Under the pieces are notes generated by a model. It did not search any database, was not told the origin of the DNA, and saw only the letters and a list, made by a program, of their open reading frames with translations. A stretch of DNA of 28,742 bases from CAZISM01 sp964541895 (GTDB lineage Bacteria > Zhuqueibacterota > Zhuqueibacteria > Residuimicrobiales > Residuimicrobiaceae), in the NCBI GenBank assembly GCA_964541895.1, contig CAZISM010000072.1:1-28742 (forward strand), given 5' to 3'. The position numbers were made by a program, and so were the translations under genes. Below are positions 16,534 through 23,759 of this stretch, piece after piece. Each line of letters begins with the position of its first letter. Within the stretch, counting starts at the first letter, position 1.

Positions 16534-16920
16534 ATGAAAAAGAAAATTCTGTTGATTGACGACGACGTCGACCTTATTGAGATGAACCGGGCGCTGCTCT
16601 CGGTCATGGGGTATGAGGTTGACTTTGCCTACAATGGCGAGGAAGGATTGGCCAAGATCAGGAGCTGGCACCCGGATCTGGTGATTCTCGACGTCATGAT
16701 GAACTCACCCGGAGAAGGATTCGAGGTCGCCCGCCGGATTAAAACGGATCAGGCCCTGGCCGCCATTCCGGTCGTGATGCTGTCCGCCGTGAACAACGAG
16801 TCCGGCCTGTCTCTGCGGGTGGGTCCGGACCGGCAGTGGAACCCTGTGGATGCATTTATCGACAAGCCGGTGCGAAAAGAACAGCTGCTCAAGACTATTC
16901 GAAACTTATTGTCCATTTAA
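16534..16920 (+). CDS. Single-domain response regulator (receiver 1)
   Basis: 128 residues, receiver only. It has acidic pocket IDDDVD (8-13), phosphoacceptor D53 in VILDVMMNSPGEGFEV, a Ser in place of the usual Thr (VVMLSAVNNESG) and the lysine in FIDKPVRKEQL. An insertion of about ten residues (GLSLRVGPDRQWNPVD) before the KP motif is shared in kind with the next gene. With no output domain it must act by protein contact or pass phosphate on. The position, 45 bases after the hydrogenase-like kinase, makes it the best candidate partner. ATG 16534 has GGAG four bases upstream; an in-frame TTG at 16522 is less likely. Confidence 0.9.
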   Translation: MKKKILLIDDDVDLIEMNRALLSVMGYEVDFAYNGEEGLAKIRSWHPDLVILDVMMNSPGEGFEVARRIKTDQALAAIPVVMLSAVNNESGLSLRVGPDRQWNPVDAFIDKPVRKEQLLKTIRNLLSI

Positions 16921-16934
16921 GATGAGAGAGAGTT

Positions 16935-17345
16935 ATGAACAAAAAAATACTTATGATCGACGATGACGTCGACCTGATCAATATGATGAAACCCGTCCTG
17001 GAACGGGAGGGGTATGAAGTAACGGCCGCTTACAACAGCCAGGAAGGCTGGGAGACGTTCGAAACGAGTCAACCGGACGTCATCCTTATGGATCTGGCCA
17101 TGGAGCATTTTGATTCCGGATTTGTTCTCTGCCACAAAATCAAAAAGACGGATAAAGGGCGGCAGATTCCCATTATCATCATGACCGCCGCCGGCCACGA
17201 AACCGGCATTCGCTTCTCCACCCAGACGTCGGAGGAGCGCAAATGGATTCTGGCCGATGACTATCTCGAGAAACCGATCCGGCCGAAGGATCTCCTGGTA
17301 TACCTTTGCGATAAGGTGTTCAAGCAGAACGAAAAACACGGCTGA
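16935..17345 (+). CDS. Single-domain response regulator (receiver 2)
   Basis: 136 residues, receiver only: IDDDVD (8-13), D53 in VILMDLAMEHFDSGF, Thr in IIIMTAAGHETG, and YLEKPIRPKDLL. Like receiver 1 it has an insertion before the KP motif (RFSTQTSEERKWILADD), so the two appear to be related tandem copies that have diverged strongly. Fourteen bases separate it from receiver 1. It may compete with receiver 1 for the same kinase or serve as a phosphate sink or relay. No DNA-binding domain is present. Confidence 0.9.
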   Translation: MNKKILMIDDDVDLINMMKPVLEREGYEVTAAYNSQEGWETFETSQPDVILMDLAMEHFDSGFVLCHKIKKTDKGRQIPIIIMTAAGHETGIRFSTQTSEERKWILADDYLEKPIRPKDLLVYLCDKVFKQNEKHG

Positions 17346-17374
17346 GTCCGTAACCGGCACGGCCTACTATCCCT

Positions 17375-18859
17375 ATGAAAATCGAATCAGCAGACATACT
17401 GGTCGTCGACGATGAACTGGGCATGCGCGAGGGCATCAAGCGGCTCTTTGAGGCATCGGGTCATCGTGTCGACACAGCGGAAAACGGCGAGCAGGGCATT
17501 GCCGCCGGCACGGCCCGTGAGTATGATCTCTATTTTCTGGATTTAAAGATGGGTGATATGGAAGGCTCGGTGGTTCTCGATCATATCAAGAAGAAATTTC
17601 CCGAAGCGATCTGTGTCATCATCACCGCCTACGCCTCCATCGATACCGCGGTGGAGACCACGCGGCTCGGCGCCTATCATTATGTGGCCAAGCCGTTCAC
17701 GCCGGAGGAGATCCAGTTTCTTGTGGATCGGGCGCTGGAACGGCGCGCCTATATTCTTGAAGCGAGGCAATTGCGCGAGGAGCAGGAGCGTCGCTTGCTG
17801 GAAGTGGCGCAGGAGAAATCCCGCATGCGCACCATCATCAACGCCATCGATGACGGCATTCTGGTCATCAATCAACAGGGCGAGGTGGTGCTGTGCAATC
17901 CGCGTTTTCTCACCATGCTGAACATCGCCGAGCATCTGGTCCCCGGCCAGCCGGTGTTGCATCTGTTGCCGGCCGTGCTGCACGAGCAGATTTTCGAAAT
18001 ATTAAGCAAAAAAGAGGCGCTGCACGGCATCGAACAGGAACTGGTGATCCAGCCGCCGGCCAAACTGGTGCTGATGGCCAACACCGCCTCGATCACCGAT
18101 GAAAACGGCCGCTTTCTCGGCGTCGTGTCGGTACTGCGCGATATTTCTGAATTGAAGAAACTGGAAATCCTTAAATCCCAGTTTGTCAATATGGCGGCGC
18201 ATGAACTCAAAGCGCCTTTGTCGGCCGTGCAGGGGTATCTGGACATGGTGATCGAGAAAACGCTGGGGGATGCGCCGGAGACCTACGAGGGCTATCTGCG
18301 CCGCTCCTCGGAGCGTTGTCAGGCCCTGATCAGCCTGATCAACGATCTGCTCAACATCTCGCGCATGCAAAGCGGTACGGTAAAGCGCGAGATCGAACGG
18401 ATCGATGTGGTGTACGTCATCCGCACCATCACTGAATTCTATCAAAACGAAATCGATAAAGCCGGATTGACTCTGACGGTCAGCCAGGACGGGCCGCTGT
18501 GGGTAGCCGCGGATCGCGACGAAATCCAGCGAATTTTTCAAAACCTGATTTCCAACGCCATCAAATACAACCGCCGCGACGGGGAGATAGAAATCAAGGC
18601 ATCGGCCGCGGGTCGATTCGCGCAGATTTCCGTTCGCGACAGCGGCATCGGTATGACGCCGGAAGAGCAGGAGCGGTTGTTCGAAGAATTCTTCCGTGCA
18701 AAGAATGCCTTCACCCGCCAGATTTCCGGAACAGGATTAGGATTGACCATTGTGAAAAAGATCGTGGATGCCTACGCCGGCCGCATGGACGTCCAAAGTA
18801 CGTACCAGGTCGGTACCACGTTTACGGTGTATTTGCCCATCATACAGGTGCCGATGTGA
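17375..18859 (+). CDS. Hybrid sensor: receiver - PAS - histidine kinase
   Basis: 494 residues with no membrane segment, so cytosolic. The N-terminal receiver has VDDE (11-14), D56 in YFLDLKMGDMEG and AKPFTPEE. A coiled-coil linker (roughly 125-160) leads to a PAS domain (MRTIINAIDDGILVINQQGE ... VVSVLRDISELKKLE, about 155-260). The kinase core has H-box NMAAHELKAPLSAV (H276), N-box NLISNAIKYN, DSGIGM, FEEFFR and the G2 box GTGLGLTIVKK. A receiver at the N-terminus means that it is itself controlled by another kinase, so it could sit in a relay below the hydrogenase-like sensor. It is the last gene before the 628-base gap; no ribosome-binding site is obvious before ATG 17375. Confidence 0.93.
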   Translation: MKIESADILVVDDELGMREGIKRLFEASGHRVDTAENGEQGIAAGTAREYDLYFLDLKMGDMEGSVVLDHIKKKFPEAICVIITAYASIDTAVETTRLGAYHYVAKPFTPEEIQFLVDRALERRAYILEARQLREEQERRLLEVAQEKSRMRTIINAIDDGILVINQQGEVVLCNPRFLTMLNIAEHLVPGQPVLHLLPAVLHEQIFEILSKKEALHGIEQELVIQPPAKLVLMANTASITDENGRFLGVVSVLRDISELKKLEILKSQFVNMAAHELKAPLSAVQGYLDMVIEKTLGDAPETYEGYLRRSSERCQALISLINDLLNISRMQSGTVKREIERIDVVYVIRTITEFYQNEIDKAGLTLTVSQDGPLWVAADRDEIQRIFQNLISNAIKYNRRDGEIEIKASAAGRFAQISVRDSGIGMTPEEQERLFEEFFRAKNAFTRQISGTGLGLTIVKKIVDAYAGRMDVQSTYQVGTTFTVYLPIIQVPM

Positions 18860-19487
18860 TAATCTAGAGATGAGAGGCTTGCGGGTTCAACCCTCAACGA
18901 CGGCGACGACAGGATCGGCCCGAATAAAATTGATTTGATTTTTACAAAAAAAAGGCTTAATATAAAATCTTTATATAATCAACCGATCTAGTCGTCAACC
19001 ATGTCATTTTCCGCAAGGGAGAGGCTGGTTTGTTAAAGACCGTAATCAACCACATAGGCTCCTGGCGGTTTACGCCGAACCTGAACTTGCCGAAATCTCT
19101 ATACGCCGCCAACGGCCATCCTGTACCGCCGCGTGACCGCGGTCGCGGCATGGCCATGGCCTGCCCGGAAGCGGCCGCGGCATCCATCGTATCGACGCTG
19201 TTCAAGCCGTTTTGCCCCTTTGAACGGCTCCCGCTCGTAACTATTGTTTTAATCCCCCTGGATCTTGCATTCGTATGGTTTCTTTTCCGCTGTTCTATAT
19301 TTTTTTCTCATTCTGAATATCGTTTGTCTGAGCTCGCCCCGAAAGCCGTTGGCCCATGGGGTGAGCGATACGATGTTAAGGGGTGGCCGCCGCGGCGGTA
19401 CGCCCTGGCGATTTGGGCCAAGCGGGCCGTCTGCGGTCAGGAAACCGGACGATCCGCCTCGTGGACTAACAGGTGAAATAAAACGGC
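18860..19487 (+). other. 628-base intergenic region with promoter-like and structured sequence, no convincing gene
   Basis: This is the only gap above 300 bases. It holds an AT-rich promoter-like patch (18935-18979) and two TAATCAAC octamers (18976-18983, 19043-19050). Several inverted repeats are present: GCCGCG/CGCGGC around 19128-19149, AGCCGTT/AACGGCT (19205-19211 with 19223-19229), and CTCGCCCC/GGGGTGAG (19333-19340 with 19360-19367, one G-U). A 148-codon frame (19030-19476, TTG start) and minus-strand frames exist but have no ribosome-binding site, low-complexity Arg/Pro-rich composition and no recognisable family. A long leader RNA, an uncharacterised structured RNA or a decayed gene are all possible. 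I recognise no riboswitch class. Confidence 0.5.
18935..18979 (+). promoter_or_regulatory. Candidate sigma-70-type promoter patch before the DRTGG-PHP-ATPase genes
   Basis: TTGATT (18935-18940) and TAATAT (18958-18963) are 17 bases apart. A perfect TATAAT (18974-18979) lies 16 bases further on but has no good -35 partner. The patch is markedly AT-rich compared with its surroundings. If used, the leader before the DRTGG gene would be about 510 bases. Confidence 0.45.
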
Positions 19488-19838
19488 ATGCAGCTAGCAA
19501 GCGTCATCACCCAGCTCTCCCTGAACATACTGACAGCCGGTGCGCCGGAGGATCTGCAGAAACCGGTCCGCAGCGGTTGTGTGTCCGATATGCTGAGTGA
19601 AGTTATGGCCCGCGCTCCGAAAGGGTGCCTGTGGATCACGCACCAAAGCAACGAAAACATTGTTGCGATTGCGTACTTTAAAGAGTTGTCGGCGATCGTG
19701 TTGCCCAACGGACTGCAGCTGGACGCCGAGGTGCTGGAAAAAGCGAGTCTGAAAAAGATCGTTGTGCTGGGCAGTTCCGAAAACGCCTACGAACTGGCTG
19801 GAAAGCTGTATGCGCTGGGCATCAAGGGTACTACCTAA
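19488..19838 (+). CDS. DRTGG-domain protein
   Basis: 116 residues. The pattern (CVSDMLSEVMARAPKGCLWITHQSNENIVAIAYFKELSAIVLPNG ... VVLGSSENAYELAGKLYALGI, described here in parts) fits a stand-alone DRTGG domain, a small alpha/beta ligand-binding fold. The same fold occurs in phosphotransacetylase N-termini and HPr-kinase-like proteins, where it is thought to bind a regulator. Small DRTGG proteins are known neighbours of [FeFe] hydrogenase genes in Thermotogae and Clostridia (general recollection, not searched). It abuts the PHP gene: its TAA is immediately followed by that gene's ATG. The nearest ribosome-binding-like AGGTG is about 12 bases upstream, which is long. Confidence 0.7.
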   Translation: MQLASVITQLSLNILTAGAPEDLQKPVRSGCVSDMLSEVMARAPKGCLWITHQSNENIVAIAYFKELSAIVLPNGLQLDAEVLEKASLKKIVVLGSSENAYELAGKLYALGIKGTT

Positions 19839-20609
19839 ATGTTAAGCTGGTATCGGGCTGATTTGCACATCCACACGGTGCTGTCGGCGTGCGCAGAGCT
19901 CAACATGGGACCTCGAGACATTGTTCTGGCGGCCGGCGAAAAGAACCTGGATATTATAGCGATCACAGATCACAATTCGGCTGAAAATGCCCGCGCGGTG
20001 ATGCTGGCGGCTGTAGGACGTGAACTGCTGGTGATTCCCGGCATGGAGGTAGCCACGGCGGAAGACGTTCATCTGGTCTGTCTGTTTCCCCGGCTGGAGA
20101 ACGCCCTCGCGTTTCAATCCTTTGTCTATCACCACCTTCCCGAAGGTGAATACGATGAATCGCTGTACGGGCCGCAGATCGTCTGCGATGAGGATGAAAA
20201 TATTCTTCATAACGAACGCCGGTTGCTGGCGTTTTCGACCAATACGACGATGGAGCAGATTTTCGCCAAGGTGAACAGGTACGACGGCATCTGTTATCCG
20301 GCTCATGTGGACCGGCAGGCCTACAGCGCGCTGCATGCGCTGGGGCACATTCCGGTGCACATTCCGTTTTCGGCCGTTGAGATATCTCATCGCATGCTGG
20401 TGGAGGAGGCGCTGAACAAATTTCCGGAGCTGCACCGATACAAACTCGTCACCGCTTCAGACGCGCACGACGCCAGGGATATCGGCAAGGCCATCACCTT
20501 CTTTTTTCTGGAACGGCCCACGTTTGCTGAAATAAAATTGGCGCTGGCCGGTCAGGAGGGACGAATGGTTTCGGTGCTGCGGCCGGCCATCCCGGTGCAG
20601 ACGTTATAG
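19839..20609 (+). CDS. PHP-domain metal-dependent phosphoesterase
   Basis: 256 residues. PHP motifs are in order: DLHIHT (H10, H12), AITDHNSAEN, the Glu of PGMEVATAEDVH, CYPAHVDRQAY and ASDAHDARDIG. These are the His/Asp/Glu residues that bind two or three metals in TrpH/YciV-like phosphoesterases. Such enzymes remove phosphate from nucleotides, oligonucleotides or amino-acid phosphates; the substrate here is unknown. The start codon touches the stop of the DRTGG gene, and eight bases separate its stop from the next gene, so the three genes form a tight unit. Related trios next to [FeFe] hydrogenases suggest a role in redox/H2 regulation or cofactor upkeep (inference). Confidence 0.85.
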   Translation: MLSWYRADLHIHTVLSACAELNMGPRDIVLAAGEKNLDIIAITDHNSAENARAVMLAAVGRELLVIPGMEVATAEDVHLVCLFPRLENALAFQSFVYHHLPEGEYDESLYGPQIVCDEDENILHNERRLLAFSTNTTMEQIFAKVNRYDGICYPAHVDRQAYSALHALGHIPVHIPFSAVEISHRMLVEEALNKFPELHRYKLVTASDAHDARDIGKAITFFFLERPTFAEIKLALAGQEGRMVSVLRPAIPVQTL

Positions 20610-20617
20610 GACCCGCT

Positions 20618-21166
20618 ATGCGCGAACTCTCTTTACATCTGCTGGATATCGTCACGAATTCGATTGAAGCGCAGGCCTCGCGCGTGATCGTCTGCATCGA
20701 AGAACGGGCCGCGCAGAATGAATTGCGCATTCGCATCAAAGACAACGGTCGCGGTATGAGCCCTGAACTGATCCGGCGCGTGCTGGATCCCTTTGTCACG
20801 ACGCGCACCACCCGGCCGGTGGGCATGGGGCTTTCGCTGCTGCATCAGGCGGCGCGGGATTGCGACGGTTCTCTGAATATCGAATCCGTGCTCGGCCGGG
20901 GCACGATGGTCGAAGTGCGGTTTGCATTCAACTCGCTGAACCGCATGCCGCTGGGTGATATCGGTGAAACTCTGGCCAATGTGTGTATCGGTGCGCCGGA
21001 CGTTCATTTTGTCTACATGCATGCGACGGCGCGGGGCGTATTTACCTTTGACTCGTTCTGGTTTTATCGACATATGGCAGAAAGAGAATGTTCCATGTAC
21101 CAGCTGGCCGCGGAGGCCGTGCAGCATATCCAGGCCGGCTTGAAACTCATAGCTGCGCAAGCGTAA
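20618..21166 (+). CDS. GHKL ATPase (anti-sigma-factor/kinase-like) without phosphoacceptor domain
   Basis: 182 residues. The first ~110 form a GHKL ATPase fold: N-box LDIVTNSIEAQASRV, G1 box KDNGRGMSP, FVTTRTTRPVGMGLSLL as the lid and G2 box. There is no His-bearing dimerisation helix, so it resembles RsbW/SpoIIAB-type regulators or the ATPase half of a split kinase. The last ~70 residues (from NRMPLGDIGE) are a separate conserved-looking tail of unknown role. It is close to the PHP gene (8 bases) with AGGA six bases before ATG 20618. Such proteins are known in hydrogenase gene clusters of anaerobes; targets here could be a receiver, the sigma-54 activator or a hydrogenase subunit. Confidence 0.85.
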   Translation: MRELSLHLLDIVTNSIEAQASRVIVCIEERAAQNELRIRIKDNGRGMSPELIRRVLDPFVTTRTTRPVGMGLSLLHQAARDCDGSLNIESVLGRGTMVEVRFAFNSLNRMPLGDIGETLANVCIGAPDVHFVYMHATARGVFTFDSFWFYRHMAERECSMYQLAAEAVQHIQAGLKLIAAQA

Positions 21167-21178
21167 CCAACTCTATTA

Positions 21179-21194
21179 TGATTACCTAATCAAC
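21179..21194 (+). promoter_or_regulatory. Operator-like palindrome containing TAATCAAC, before the second hydrogenase locus
   Basis: TGATTA (21179-21184), CC, TAATCA (21187-21192) form a perfect 14-base inverted repeat. It overlaps a TAATCAAC octamer ending 14 bases before the GTG start at 21209 and lies just upstream of the AGGAGG ribosome-binding site. It could bind a dimeric regulator or be an RNA element. Confidence 0.4.
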
Positions 21195-21208
21195 GCAGGA
21201 GGATGTTT

Positions 21209-21571
21209 GTGAAGACGTTAGCGGATCTAAGAGAAATCAGGGAAAAAGCGAAACGGGACATGGCCCAGCGCGAGCAGTCGGCGCGTTACCGCATCGTCGT
21301 GGCGATGGGCACGTGCGGCATTGCCGCCGGCGCCCGCAGCGTTATGTCAGCGATCCTGGATGAACTGAACAAACGCAACATCACCGATACGGTGGTGACG
21401 CAGACCGGTTGTCTGGGCTATTGCGATCAGGAACCCCTGGTACAAATCGTCCAGGCTGATGCCTCGACCATCACCTACGGCAAAGTAACGCCGGAGGTGG
21501 CCAGAGCGATTGTCTCGGACCATGTGGTCAACAACAAGATCATCACCAATCATGTGTTCATGCAAAAGTGA
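21209..21571 (+). CDS. Stand-alone thioredoxin-like [2Fe-2S] ferredoxin
   Basis: 120 residues. After a charged N-terminal helix, VAMGTCGIAAGARSV (C36) and TQTGCLGYCDQEP (C68, C72) match the N-terminal [2Fe-2S] thioredoxin-like domain of HydB1 (MGTCGLANGA, TGCVGYC). The gene therefore encodes as a free protein the domain that is fused in HydB1 and has lost its cysteines in HydB2. It probably carries electrons to or within the second hydrogenase. GTG 21209 is taken as start because AGGAGG (21197-21202) ends exactly six bases before it; the ATG at 21203 directly abuts the ribosome-binding site and cannot use it well. Next is hydC2 after 47 bases. Confidence 0.87.
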   Translation: MKTLADLREIREKAKRDMAQREQSARYRIVVAMGTCGIAAGARSVMSAILDELNKRNITDTVVTQTGCLGYCDQEPLVQIVQADASTITYGKVTPEVARAIVSDHVVNNKIITNHVFMQK

Positions 21572-21589
21572 TGATTTCGTCCAGACCTG

Positions 21590-21597
21590 TAATCAAC
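21590..21597 (+). repeat. TAATCAAC intergenic motif, copy before hydC2
   Basis: The octamer is 21 bases before the hydC2 start, in the context GACCTGTAATCAACCA. This resembles the copy at 19043-19050 (GACCGTAATCAACCA), so the shared block is longer than eight bases between these two sites. Confidence 0.4.
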
Positions 21598-21618
21598 CAT
21601 TACTCAAGGAGGTAAGGA

Positions 21619-22095
21619 ATGCCTGAATTGGCCAGAATTCAACACATTGTGCAATCCTATGCGACCACGCAAACGCCGCTCTTGTATATACTGAAGGATG
21701 TGCAGAAAGAGTTTGGCTGCCTCGACGAGGCGGTATTGACCGAAGTGGCCCGGGCCACGAATCTGCCGCTCAGCGAGATCTATGGCGTGGCCACTTTTTA
21801 TAGCCTGTTCACGACCAAACCCAAAGGCAACCATATCGTTCGTTGCTGCAACAACGCCCCTTGCCATGTCAAGAATTCCAAAGAGGTGCTGCAAAAAATC
21901 AAAGAGTACCTGCAGCTCGAAATGGGTGAAACCACGCCGGACGGAACGTTTACGCTGGAATTCACCTCCTGCCTGGGCTTGTGTGCAGTAGCGCCGGTCA
22001 TGATGGTGGACAATGACGTGTATGGAAATCTGACGCCGGAAAAAGCCGTTGCCATTTTGAAGGACTATAAACTGAAAGGGTCGTCCAATGCATAG
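21619..22095 (+). CDS. hydC: [FeFe] hydrogenase gamma subunit HydC, second copy (NuoE-like)
   Basis: 158 residues with the NuoE/HydC plan: PLLYILKDVQKEFGCLDEAVL, YGVATFYSLF, and the [2Fe-2S] ligands C77 and C82 (CCNNAPCH) and C118 and C122 (SCLGLC). It has diverged clearly from HydC1; the shared motifs are conserved but most other positions differ, so this is not a recent tandem duplication. GGAGG precedes ATG 21619 at good spacing. The gene overlaps the start of hydB2 by eight bases, which implies translational coupling. It should bridge NAD(H)-linked HydB2 and the rest of the trimer. Confidence 0.92.
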   Translation: MPELARIQHIVQSYATTQTPLLYILKDVQKEFGCLDEAVLTEVARATNLPLSEIYGVATFYSLFTTKPKGNHIVRCCNNAPCHVKNSKEVLQKIKEYLQLEMGETTPDGTFTLEFTSCLGLCAVAPVMMVDNDVYGNLTPEKAVAILKDYKLKGSSNA

Positions 22096-23722
22096 ATTGC
22101 ACATCATCATTGCCATGGATCCGCATACGATTGCTCAGGGCGCCCGATCGGTCAAGGATGCGCTGCAGCGGGAACTGGCGTTGGCCGGCTTGAGCAACGA
22201 GGTTAAGGTGGTAGAAACGGGAAGTCTTGGCATATACAATAAAGGCGTCGTGCTGGTCATATTTCCGGATGCCGTCTACTATGCCGGCGTCAAGGTCGAA
22301 GATGTCTCTGAAATCATTGCCGAACATCTGCTCAAAGGCCGCGTGGTCGAACGGCTGCGCTATCTGGACATGCCGGCGGAAGAGACCGCCGCGGACGCCA
22401 GAGCGCCGCGCTTTGGCAAGCAGGTGCGCGTGGTGCTGAAAAACGCCGGTGCCATTGATCCGGAATCCATCGAAGAATATATCGCCGAGAACGGCTACGA
22501 AGCGCTCGGCAAAGCCCTGGCGGAGAAAAAACCTGAACAGGTTCTGGAAGAGGTCAAAGCCAGCGGCATCCAGGGCCGCGGCGGCGCCTTTTTTCCGACC
22601 GGCCTGAAATGGGGGTTTGCCGCCAAAGAGAACGCGGAACAGAAATATATCATCTGCAACGCCGATGAAGGTGAACCCGGCACGTTCAAGGACCGGCTCA
22701 TCCTGGAGGGCGATCCGCACGCCGTCATCGAAGGCATGGCCCTGGCCGGTTATGCGGTGGGAGCCAGCATGGGCTATGTGTACATCCGTGGTGAATATCA
22801 TATGTCCATTACCCGTATGCAACACGCCATTGAGCAGGCGCGCAAACACGGCCTGCTGGGCAAAAACATTTTCGGTTCCTCTTTTTGTTTTGATCTGGAA
22901 ATTCGCGAAGGGGCCGGCGCCTATATCTGCGGTGAAGAGACCGCGTTGATCGAATCCATCGAAGGCAAGCGCGGCGAACCGCGCAACAAGCCGCCTTTCC
23001 CGCCTTCGGTCGGTTTGTGGGGAAAACCCACCATCGTCAACAATGTCGAGACGCTGGCCAACATTCCGCAAATCCTCCTCAACGGCGCCGCCTGGTACAA
23101 GTCGCTGGGCACGCAGGCCAGCCCGGGCACCAAGGTGTTCACCATGGTGGGCAACATCAACAATCCCGGGTTGATCGAAGTGCCCATGGGGATCACCCTG
23201 CGCGAAATCATTTATGATATCGGCCACGGCATCCCCAACGGCAAAGGGTTTTTGCTGGCGCAGTTGGGTGGCACCACCGGCGGTATTCTGACTGCTGAAC
23301 ATCTCGATCTGCCGCTGGCGACCGACTCTCTCCGCGCCATCGGCGCCGGTATGGGATCCGGCGCCCTGCTGGTGGTGGACGACAATCAGTGCGTCGTGGA
23401 CCTGGTGAAATCATTTGTGGAATTCTTCAATCACGAATCCTGCGGTATCTGCACCATGTGCCGGGAAGGCAACGGCCGCCTGCTGGAGCTGCTGGAAAAA
23501 ATATCGGACGGCCAGGGCCGGGACCAGGATATCGAATTGATGGAAACGCTGGCCAACACCATGATGCGCGGGGCGTTCTGCGGCCTGGGCCAGGCGGCGC
23601 CGGTACCGATTCTCGGCTGCCTGAAGTATTTCCGTCAGGAATTCGAACAGCATGTCAAAGAACATTTTTGTCGCGCCGGCAAATGCGAGATGAAAAAACA
23701 GATCAAGGGTGCGGCCGCCTGA
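22088..23722 (+). CDS. hydB: [FeFe] hydrogenase beta subunit HydB, second copy, lacking two cluster modules
   Basis: 544 residues. The NuoF core is intact: GRGGAFFPTGLKW, CNADEGEPGTFKDR, CGEETALIESIEG, and the [4Fe-4S] ligands C452, C455, C458 and C498. Two modules differ from HydB1. The N-terminal thioredoxin-like domain is still present in outline but its cysteines are replaced (H13 in AMDPHTIAQGARSV; S46 and Y50 in TGSLGIYN), so it cannot hold that cluster. The C-terminal double [4Fe-4S] ferredoxin is missing; the protein ends soon after HFCRAGKCEMKKQ, leaving only two extra cysteines. NAD(H) oxidation or reduction at FMN should remain. The free [2Fe-2S] protein at 21209 probably replaces the lost N-terminal cluster. 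Confidence 0.92.
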   Translation: MHRLHIIIAMDPHTIAQGARSVKDALQRELALAGLSNEVKVVETGSLGIYNKGVVLVIFPDAVYYAGVKVEDVSEIIAEHLLKGRVVERLRYLDMPAEETAADARAPRFGKQVRVVLKNAGAIDPESIEEYIAENGYEALGKALAEKKPEQVLEEVKASGIQGRGGAFFPTGLKWGFAAKENAEQKYIICNADEGEPGTFKDRLILEGDPHAVIEGMALAGYAVGASMGYVYIRGEYHMSITRMQHAIEQARKHGLLGKNIFGSSFCFDLEIREGAGAYICGEETALIESIEGKRGEPRNKPPFPPSVGLWGKPTIVNNVETLANIPQILLNGAAWYKSLGTQASPGTKVFTMVGNINNPGLIEVPMGITLREIIYDIGHGIPNGKGFLLAQLGGTTGGILTAEHLDLPLATDSLRAIGAGMGSGALLVVDDNQCVVDLVKSFVEFFNHESCGICTMCREGNGRLLELLEKISDGQGRDQDIELMETLANTMMRGAFCGLGQAAPVPILGCLKYFRQEFEQHVKEHFCRAGKCEMKKQIKGAAA

Positions 23723-23759
23723 TGGCGGGCGGTTGCCAATGAAAATGGAGGAAATTCCT

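Noticed and set aside
18883..18893. GGGTTCAACCC, resembling the T-loop of a tRNA
   Set aside because: The flanking bases do not give a five-pair T-stem, and no acceptor, D or anticodon arm can be built around it.
19030..19476. 148-codon frame from a TTG in the large gap
   Set aside because: No ribosome-binding site, Arg/Pro/Gly-rich low-information text, no family resemblance; treated as part of the non-coding gap.
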